DNA from: Dactylis glomerata
Taxonomy: Eukaryota > Streptophyta > Magnoliopsida > Poales > Poaceae
DNA: 64,000 nucleotides
NCBI GenBank assembly: GCA_007115705.1
Contig: QXEO01000143.1
Span: 3,129,874 to 3,193,873, forward strand
Direction: 5' to 3'
The number at the start of each line of letters is the position of its first letter. The stretch's first letter is position 1. The translations under genes were made by a program, and so were the position numbers. The notes beneath the pieces are model-generated. The model had not been told where the DNA came from. It searched no databases and saw nothing but the letters and a program-made list of their open reading frames with translations. Shown here in pieces: positions 11,727 through 19,700 of the stretch.

Positions 11727-11864
11727 TGTTAAGGAGTATTAGTATTGGTCTAGGTCTCTAGGAGTCCGTATTTGTCTAGAGTTATTATCTTTATACTCCA
11801 AGTCAGATGTACTATATATTGTGGCCTTTGGTCCCTAATAATACAAGTTGCTATTTGTCTAACA
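11727..11864 (+). repeat. 3' LTR of copia-like element
   Basis: 138 bp, preceded by the polypurine tract TTTGAGGGGGG (11716-11726). Confidence 0.92.
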
Positions 11865-11904
11865 ACATGGAGCATTCTGGCAAGATGACACATTTTAGGA
11901 CTGC

Positions 11905-14515
11905 CTAGGCTCTTGCCCATGCCTTGGTAGTTCCATCCCATGGCCTCCATGGCGCCCGTGGCGCCTTAAGGGCTGGCGCCGGCGCCTCAATATTCAGTTC
12001 CATGCTTCCTCCATAAGCCTGCTGAAGATGAACTTGCCCACCATCTTGACCATCTCCAACGTTGGTTCCAGATTGAGCTTCGTGTCGAACTTGGTTCTGA
12101 CTTCCTTGACCAAGAGTGCTAGGACCAGCATCCGTACCCACATTGTAGTGGCCAGCCACCAGAGGAGGTGAGAAAGCCCCAAACCGAGAGTCATGTGTGC
12201 TTGTCGACCAAGATGGCGAGACCGGCTGAAGTGGCCATGGATCATTTTCTGCAATGTTTATGGAGTTCGCTCTTGCCGGAGATCGGCAATGGGGCCCGCC
12301 ATGCCTAACCTCGCCGGCGTCTCCAAGACGTCGCCAAGAGGAGCCAGGCTGATAAACAGTGACCCCCTTAGAAAATGTGTTGTAAGTTCTAGCTTGGGAC
12401 AGATCTGGAACATCCCATCCACTAGGGCGACGACGAGGCCGAAATTCTGCGGCAGCGGGGCCAGCTCCGAGAACTGAGTCGGCAAGGCCTGCGTGTTGAA
12501 TTCCTGTTGTTCCTTTTGCTATAGTTCCTCTTGTTGCATATGTTGTTCCCTCTCCTTCTGATTCTGGTGGCCTGGCTCCGAGAATGCCTTCTCTAGTGGC
12601 GTCAGCTGAATCATGATGTGTGACGGCATCGACTCCCTGCTGGCCTGCGAGGATGAGTCTGGTGCTGAACGGCCACGAAGATTCCGAGGAAGCCTGAATT
12701 GCTGGGGGTTCACCTGTATAGATTTGCAATGGTGCTTGGAATGGAGATCCATCGTTGGTACTACCGATCCGCGGTGACGACCGCTTGACTAGAGGTGACG
12801 GGGTTTTGATTGATGAGGGTGCCGACCGTTTGGGAGGGGGTTTGTGTAGAGCGTCTACATCAGATGGGAAACTGGGAAGGTGTGTTGCACTGGTTTGAGA
12901 AAGCTGGGGTGCGGCACTCTTCTGGCCCAGGAATGGCTCAAGCTGCCTCTCGTTATTTTCTTCTACAGTTAGCTGTATCCGGCCTCTGTCTTCAGTAGAT
13001 ACATAGTCTCGGTTTGTATCCTCTTCCCTTGTGGTAGTTGCTTCTTGAATGTTTCTGATTTGCTGTCCCAGGTGCTGAGTGGATCCTGGTTGCTGGATGA
13101 GTTGTCTACCATGCGGCGAATTACCGTCTCGTCCATCAGATAGCTGAACAGTACCGTACGTAGTGTGTAGATGGTTCCTCTGTGCGCTGGGTCCCTGACC
13201 AATGTTAACCATAGTTCTTGGTGAAAGAAAATGCCTCTGTAACTTGGAGTTCATGTTGTTCATCTGTTCATCTACTGATTTTCCTTTCCCTTTTGGATCT
13301 TCAGCAAATAATCTTTGTAGCCTGCTCAGAATTGCATTCCCTGATTGATTGCTTCCTGAATTTCCCATCCTCGTACTGTGAATCGCCTCCACTTGGATAT
13401 ATTTGTCATCTATTATCCATTTTCCAAATCTGCGAACCGGAATGTCCAGTCCGCCTTGTTTGTTCTTGGATATTTCTGTAATCAAGTTGTTTCTGACACT
13501 GCAATGCTCAACATTGTGGAACATAATTCCACAGAATAAACATATTCTACCAGTTTTCTCATAATGCAGATAAGCTAGTCCAGTGGTGTTGTCAGCATAC
13601 TTAACGATTACTCTATCTTTGACAGGAGAATTGACTTCTTTGCTGTGCCCCAAATATAATCTTGCCTAGCAAACAGATTGGATTCTTGCATAATATGAAA
13701 TTCCGAAACTGAACCAACTTGATTTAAAATATCTGTAAGAAGACCAGTAGATCTCCTGATCCTAGGAATGCCATAAGCTCTTATTGTGACATAGATAGTG
13801 TCAAAACTGTAATCACTGCTGGAATTTGCATCATATGAAGAATCAAACCATTAAGGAGCAGATTATCTGAACTTATTGCCCATGGCTGTCTAGTAAAGAC
13901 CCAAAACATCTCTTCCTGAGTTCTGAAATGAGCCATAAAGACTGTATTTGATACCTGGGATATTGCAAAGAAATTTCTTCTCCAAGCTCGAGCCATGGAT
14001 TGCTCCACCGTCTGCTGAGAGATGTTCCTCGGTGTACCACCCGTACAAGCAATCTTCATTAAAAGGCAATAAGCGAAGTCCAGATTTTGCTCTTGCACAA
14101 CGTGCGTGCTCTGCACAGTACACAAGCCTGGCTCTGTAAGGCTCATGGCCTGTAGAGTTAATGCCAGATCTGGGACTTGTGTTGTTTCCATCTGCTGCTG
14201 GTGATCCATCTCTTGACCGTCTTCTCCATGTTGATCACTTCCCATTTGCTGCCAGGGGGAGAGGAAGGTTGTGTTTGCTGGAGATTGGAGAGAGAAATTT
14301 GGGGAAAGATATGGGCTGACGAGAGCTAGTTGAGAGAGGATGGATGGATTAGATGGCGGAGGAGCCGAGAGAGTTACCATAGAGGACTCCGCTCGGTTCC
14401 GAGCTGCTAGGCGAGTCGAACTGAGAGAGCGGTCCGGCGAGAGTGTTGTCGATCGTAGTGCCATGGCCAAAGAGTGTTGGCGAGAGATACTTCTGGAGGA
14501 CGGAGAGCGCCTCAT
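11905..14515 (-). pseudogene. LINE ORF1 (DUF4283-like plus CCHC zinc knuckle), frameshifted
   Basis: ORF1 of plant LINEs encodes a nucleic-acid-binding protein. The N-terminal piece (14515 to 13781, 244 codons) carries a DUF4283-like region ending near a QPWAISSDNLLL motif. The piece from 13653 to 11905 opens with a C-x2-C-x4-H-x4-C knuckle (CLFCGIMFHNVEHC) and then a long low-complexity Ser/Pro/Gln-rich tail. The intervening 130 bases read in a third frame (through IRAYGIPRIRRSTGLL), so there are two frameshifts, near 13785 and near 13650. It ends at a TAG at 11905-11907, about 45 bp before the ORF2 start. The protein is broken. Confidence 0.8.
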
Positions 14516-14590
14516 AATCGAGTTGGCACCCTTTCATCTCGCTGTGAGTGATATTTCTTCAATTCGTATAAGCATAGCGAAGAACAATAT

Positions 14591-14897
14591 TTTCCCAGAA
14601 CAAAAAAAATAGTTCCGCGCATATGAATTATCATAGGAGCTGTCAAGTCCCATCAAGGAAATGTGTAGGGCCGGTATTAGCTAGATGCGGGCTTTGAGAT
14701 GAGGCACCATAATATCCATCTTAGAGTAGTCCAGATATGACCGTTCACCATGGGAGCGTGGAAAGCGATTACAGGGATCTTTTAAGACAAGCTTCTGTTT
14801 GGACCTCTAAGTATAACTTGTCCATATCAGTAGAAAATTTTACTCCCTAGACTCTGATGAAGGATCAAAGAAATCAACTAGAGGGGTGAATAAGCGA
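14591..14897. other. No gene recognised
   Basis: Short stretch between the LINE and the MITE at 14901, without open frames or repeats of note. Confidence 0.5.
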
Positions 14898-14900
14898 TTA

Positions 14901-15229
14901 GGACACGTATAATGGGGTGACGTCAGCATTTCTTATAGATGTTATATAAAAATTTTGCTTAGTTGAAAGAGAGAGAAATAAGAAATAGAAGATTGCTTTC
15001 CCTTAACTAAGGAATGATCTCTAGAAAATAAGAAAAGGCTTCTTTATGTATTGTACCATATGTCTTCTCTTAGCCAATTAATTTTTTACTAAAAATAACT
15101 ATTTCGCATCAATTGTTAGTAATAACAATAAGAAATAATGCATTGTACAAATTAGGGCATATACAATGGTAGAGAAGGTATGCCTTCTCGCTAAGAGAAG
15201 GCATACCTTCTCTACCATTGTATATGCCC
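14901..15229. mobile_element. PIF/Harbinger (Tourist-like) MITE, 329 bp, possibly composite
   Basis: The outer ends are GGACACGTATAATGG at the left and, reversed, GGGCATATACAATGG at the right. TTA flanks both sides (14898-14900 and 15230-15232), as expected for this superfamily. The interior is AT-rich without coding potential and contains further partial inverted copies of the end (AAGAGAAG/CTTCTCTT motifs). The left and right ends differ at three positions, so an alternative reading is an old element carrying the younger 75-bp one at its right end. Confidence 0.6.
15155..15229. mobile_element. 75-bp perfect hairpin element with TTA duplications
   Basis: Arms 15155-15189 and 15195-15229 (35 bp, 36 bp with the flanking A/T) are perfectly complementary around a 5-nt loop GCTAA. 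TTA stands on both sides (15152-15154 and 15230-15232). The arms begin GGGCATATACAATGGTAGAG. It looks like a MITE made only of its two inverted repeats. If transcribed it would fold into a near-perfect hairpin. Confidence 0.85.
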
Positions 15230-15331
15230 TTATATATATTACCAGTCCATTGATTAATGGAACAATAGATTAAAGGTTCACTAATATATAACTAAGTGAA
15301 TCAACCTATATGAGAAGATTACTCTAGCAAG

Positions 15332-15546
15332 TGTGGTGATTCAAGATGTGAAGAAGTTGGCGAACTCCTTTGCTTCTTGTTATGTCTTTCATGTCTCTCA
15401 TCGTTTAAATGAATCGGCACATGTGTTAGCTAGATGTTCTGAACATTTTGGTTTCATTATCTTTCATCATGTACCCCCGGATTGTATTCGGGAGATACTC
15501 TGTAATGATTTGTTGTCATCAATAAAGTGTCAAATTCTCTAAAAAA
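15332..15546 (+). mobile_element. 215-bp 5'-truncated LINE with 16-bp target duplication
   Basis: It is flanked by AGATTACTCTAGCAAG at 15316-15331 and 15547-15562, and it ends in a poly(A) run. It encodes the last ~69 residues of a LINE RNase H region (VFHVSHRLNESAHVLAR motif, then a VPPDCI motif) up to a stop, then a short 3' UTR. The clean duplication and open frame point to a fairly recent target-primed insertion. It is in the opposite orientation to the large LINE. Confidence 0.92.
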
Positions 15547-15562
15547 AGATTACTCTAGCAAG

Positions 15563-16460
15563 CAAGATAAACTAACTGAACAAGGCTATAAGTAATCAAA
15601 GCATTAAGCACAAATAAAGCGGAGAGGATGGAACTAACCAAGGGGGAAGCAATATGATGACACGACAATGTATCACCAGGTCAAAAAAATTAGAGGACTA
15701 TAATCTCTGTTTGAGAGACCATAGCAAACAGAGCCACATGGTCACAAAGATCTAGCCTTCTTCTTGTGAGTTTTGGCCAGTGAGGGATTTCTCTTCCACA
15801 TGTTTAATGTTCGAGAAATCGTTTATCATTAACTTCTCGATCGAACTGAGATTTGAGATTAATCACTTATCGGTCAATTAATCAATTTTATCGGTTAACT
15901 ATTTATCGGCTAGTTTTTTCATAAATCCCAAATTTTAGCACTAAAAATTCAAATATGCTATGCAAAACAACGTTGCAGTATTGGATGAAAGTGTTACCTT
16001 GATTGCAAGCATTTCAATCAATAAAAATAGCAAAATTCGAGCTAATATGCACTTCTACAAGGCTATTGGCCAAAAAATCATCTCTAGGATCAATAAATCG
16101 GCTACCAAATCACTATAAGTGGTGAAATTCGGGATATTTTGGCCAAAATATCGGCTATCAGATCGATATATCGGCCTAGGCGATAAATCAGATCGATAAG
16201 ATGTTACCTTATCGTTCACCCAACGATTTATCATTAATCGGGAGATCAAACAATTTGCCCATGTTATATTTCTATGTGGTCTCTGGCCTTCACAAACTCT
16301 CCCAAGGTAACCCACAACTTGGAAGCTTAAAAGCGACTCCAACCATCCAGGATTTCCGACAAATCCAAGAGCAAAGTTTGTAAAGAACACGGGAGGATTG
16401 AAGATTCCATTGTGGAATCAGGAACCTAGGGTTGGGAGAATGGCATCACAAAGAAAAAAC
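15563..16460. other. No gene; region rich in ATCGG/CGATAA motifs
   Basis: Between about 15825 and 16230 there are many short copies of TTATCGG and CGATAAATC on both strands, like a decayed repeat. There is no coding signal. This is downstream of the last RAMP4 exon and may hold part of its 3' UTR or terminator. Confidence 0.5.
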
Positions 16461-16464
16461 TCAA

Positions 16465-16546
16465 AACCTCGGTTCCTAAATATAACACTTTTTGGAAGTT
16501 CAGTTTAAACTCCCAAAAACGCCTTATATTTAGGAACAGAGGTAGT
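16465..16546. mobile_element. Stowaway MITE, about 80 bp
   Basis: Ends read CTCGGTTCCTAAATATAA at the left and, reversed, CTCTGTTCCTAAATATAAGG at the right. The interior is about 40 bp. The outermost bases and the TA duplication at the left are degraded. It lies about 180 bp beyond the RAMP4 stop codon, so it may be in the RAMP4 3' UTR. Confidence 0.8.
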
Positions 16547-16727
16547 AATTATTATCTCGGATATTTGAAGTTCTTATATCATTTTCAAGTTCCAACCTGT
16601 GGAGAGTTCTAAGTTTCAACTAGGCTCATAGTAACAAGAGTCAGACACAAGATTAGCTCTCTACATAACATATCTGAAACGCCATTTGCTACACCTCTGA
16701 TACTGATAATCCCATTTTAGCTCGAAA

Positions 16728-19700
16728 TTAAGCCAACCCGCCGCTAGTAGCCGTCCTGATAATCTGAAACAAGGCTGCAAATAACCAATGGTGCACGGAG
16801 TCAGACTTCTTTTTATTTAGAACACCAGCTTCTCAACTTGGTAGAGAAGGGCACACTACTAAAAAATGTACATCAAATGATTAATCAACATACAAATGTT
16901 ATAGACATGGACAGGACAGACACAGGTATTAAGCAAAACAATACTCCCTCCGTCCAACAACAGAAAATGTTTTGGCAAGTTGCTCAAACGTCTAGTAGAG
17001 TACTAAAGTTTATGTTTACTGTTCATACATTTTTACTCAAGTTAAAACACTTGCAAATGAAATTCTCCATTATATGCTTCATCCACTAATCACTTGCAAG
17101 AATGCATAAAATTGCCAGTAGCTTACTATTTGAAGTAATGTAACTCATATGCTGATTAAACATAGAAATTTGCATACTCCATGAAGTTAAACAAGGTGAT
17201 TGATTGTTGATATGTTACAGTAAATTAAATAACAGTTACATTTACTGAAGATATAAAACATCATATTTAATGACAAATAAACATGACTTACAAGTTAGGT
17301 GCAGTTTCCATTTACCTCGGGTAACATATGCTCACTAAAAGTTATATGAAAACTAGAAAATCAGACAGCACACCAGAACATTCAATGGAATTTGTTAAGA
17401 TACTACTCTTGCTATTTTTCCTATGCTGCAAGGGGTTGCAAACTTGAATGACATCATCCGCAGAAATCTCTACTGTCTGGGAATCTGGGATGAATGGTGT
17501 AACTTTAGCAGCCTTTAATGTGGAGGTAATAGCCAAAAGATTGCCAATGATCTACCTACCAAAGTACGGATCATTTCACCTCCGACCAGCGGCAAGTTTT
17601 TCATGACAGCAAGACTGCTGGATAGCAAAATTTAACCTTCCAGGCTCAGCAAGGATGATCCGGTCATCAAGGGGCTTAACCTCCTCCTCCTTAGCATAGA
17701 AGTTGCAGGGGATACTTGGGCAGTGGTTGCTCGTCGGTGAGATGCAGTTGCGAAACTCGATTTCAAACGTTGCACCCTACTTGCTTGTGAGAGGCTCGGG
17801 ATTTTATTGCGGAGGATTGAAAAGGGGCGAGATAGAGGCCAGTCCTAGGTAGGTGGAGAACTCACTTGGATAGCTTCCCATGTCTTGAGCGCATCCAAGT
17901 TGTCCTATATAGAGGTCTGACTTCTGAGGGTCATGACAATGCCGGCCTAGAGATAGAAACAACTGATTTGGCAAGTTTCACTCCAGACTCCAGACTTCTG
18001 ACTAATTTCACTTCGGATTTCACTGTCCTGCTCAGTGTTCCTTTCTGAGGCCGCCCCGATCTCCAAATTGAGCAAGTCTCCAAATTGCAGCACACATTTT
18101 CCAGAGACTTCTTTCATAGTGCACCATGGCTTATGTACTATAGCAACTATGTCACTCAATGAAGGGTAAGAACTGACAGCCATCCGACCTAAACTGGAAG
18201 TGGGTCACTGGGCACTGTGCTAGTGTACTGACTGGTCCCCTATGTAATCATATGGAGATATTTCGAGCAATTAACTTATACGCAATTGGATGCCTACCAG
18301 AACCAATCGCAATGGTTAACATGGATAGAGGAAGAAACCGTCCATTGAATAGGATGTACTAACTCATTTTATGAGCCCACATGTAGTTCATGTTCAACTG
18401 TCAGAGCACACAAAGTTAATGCATTGTTTTCAGTAAGCTATAGAGAGACATACTATGGTGCATTTGTGCACTGACAAGACTGGGCATAAGGATAAAATAA
18501 AAGGATCAAACAGAAGGGAGATTAGCAAAGGTTATGTAGGAATCTCACATGATCCAATGACCACAAAGACGAAGAATCCAAGCACAATAGGTTCAACAGG
18601 ATAGTCACTCCCTTTCTTAACAGTAGTTTCAGGCACTGAGCCCCTCTTCGTGATGTTCTTCTGGAACTTTGCACTCTTCCTGTCAGCAAGACGCCTGGAT
18701 GTAGTCTGTGAATCCAAATGAAAACAATTTAGGATTCAGAATTATACAAAAAAAATCTCATTGACAAAGATAACAGACACATTGACATCTATCAGACATG
18801 ATATCTATTCTATTGGGAAGCTGTTTGCTGACCAACAAAGAAAGGAGGCCTGGGGACTTTGCATCTTGACAAATTTGCTTCGGCTCTAAGAATGAGATGG
18901 CTATGGCATGAGTGGGACGATGACAAAAAAGCTTGGATTGGAATAGGAAACCCTTGCAATGAACAAGATCGCGAGCTTTTTCCGGAGGCAACAACGGTGA
19001 TTGTTGGGGATGGAGAAAAAGCAAAAATTTGGACCTCCCCGTGGCTTGCCGGACTTTGGCCTAAGGATATTGCGCCAAAACTTTTTAAGGGAACAGAAAG
19101 GAAAAATTGAAAGAAAAATTTGGGGTTAACAATCTCAATGTCCTAGGGCTTGTCCTAGGCAAATTTCTAAATACTTCTTCTTAATTAAAGAAAATGGCAA
19201 AAACTTTTGCCTCGTTTCAAAAAAGATATCTATTCTTCAATAACACAAATAGACAAAGAAAAATATTTGGTTCCCCAAATATTATGTCTCCTCATTTCCA
19301 GGCTAATATTAATAATTGTATCATTGACTTAACAGTAATTGTTCCACTGAATGATCCTTACAACGCACACTAGAATTTACTGATTCTCTCTAAACTCACT
19401 ATGCAATTTCCTCTTCCCCTGTTGAACGCCTAAGAATTGGGTTACTAGTTTATTACCCCAAATCAGTCAAATCAAATGGTGGTAGTTCAACAGCAAGTAC
19501 ACTTCTAACAAAAAAGTACACTTCTAACAAGACGGTAAGTACTCTGGCATGTCCAAAATCAAGAATTAACAAACACGATTAGACAAGGCACTGGATACTA
19601 ACAAAAAGGTCTTAGTATTAAACAACCTGAAAAAGAATCCCAGCTTCTATTTCGATTCCTAACAGTAAGCAACAATGCAAAACAAAAAACATTAAGCCTT

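Larger units (their letters stand above)
10302..11864 (+). mobile_element. Non-autonomous copia-like LTR retrotransposon, 1563 bp
   Basis: LTRs of 137 bp (10302-10438) and 138 bp (11727-11864) begin TGTTAAGGAG and end CTAACA, with four substitutions and one indel between them by eye. TGGTATTAAGAGCC follows the 5' LTR and resembles an initiator-tRNA-Met primer site. TTTGAGGGGGG precedes the 3' LTR as a polypurine tract. The target duplication is GCATG/ACATG (one mismatch). The 1.29-kb interior has no gag, protease, integrase or reverse transcriptase, so it must have been moved in trans. It is inserted in the LINE endonuclease region. LTR divergence near 3% makes it older than the LTR elements to the right. 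Confidence 0.9.
8073..11950 (-). pseudogene. LINE ORF2 remnant: endonuclease, RT start, RNase H tail
   Basis: The reading begins near 11950 with a WNYQGMGKS-like start typical of plant LINE ORF2. It is cut by the LTR element at 10302-11864 and resumes at about 10301 through an exonuclease/endonuclease/phosphatase domain (to 9639) containing the GDMNEI and SDHAPLL motifs of that fold. A one-base frameshift near 9080 precedes the reverse-transcriptase entry motif NASPGPDGFNVEFY, and the domain stops around GDDV (8993). The YxDD-containing core is absent. An RNase H remnant with a QAEASAMLLGL motif (8383-8595) and a VFHIRREINDIAHSCA motif (8073-8366) closes it. It cannot support transposition. 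Confidence 0.85.
8027..14590 (-). mobile_element. Degenerate L1-type LINE (non-LTR retrotransposon), with nested insertions
   Basis: Order on the minus strand: ORF1 with DUF4283-like and zinc-knuckle regions (14515 to 11905), ORF2 endonuclease (11950 to 9639, split by an LTR element), the first part of the reverse transcriptase (about 9090 to 8990), an RNase H remnant (8595 to 8073), and a poly(A) tail seen as a T run on the plus strand (8027-8033). Most of the reverse transcriptase is missing. The sequence just inside the tail (about 8034-8060) reads like other plant LINE 3' ends. The 5' border is approximate, because I found no matching target duplication. Two later insertions lie within it: 8824-8979 and 10302-11864. 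Confidence 0.85.

Noticed and set aside
18532..18717. RAMP4 as a 61-residue single-exon protein starting MDSQTTSRR
   Set aside because: The ATG lies upstream of a TTCACAG acceptor and the frame ends in intron 2; the three-exon model gives the exact family length and C-terminus.
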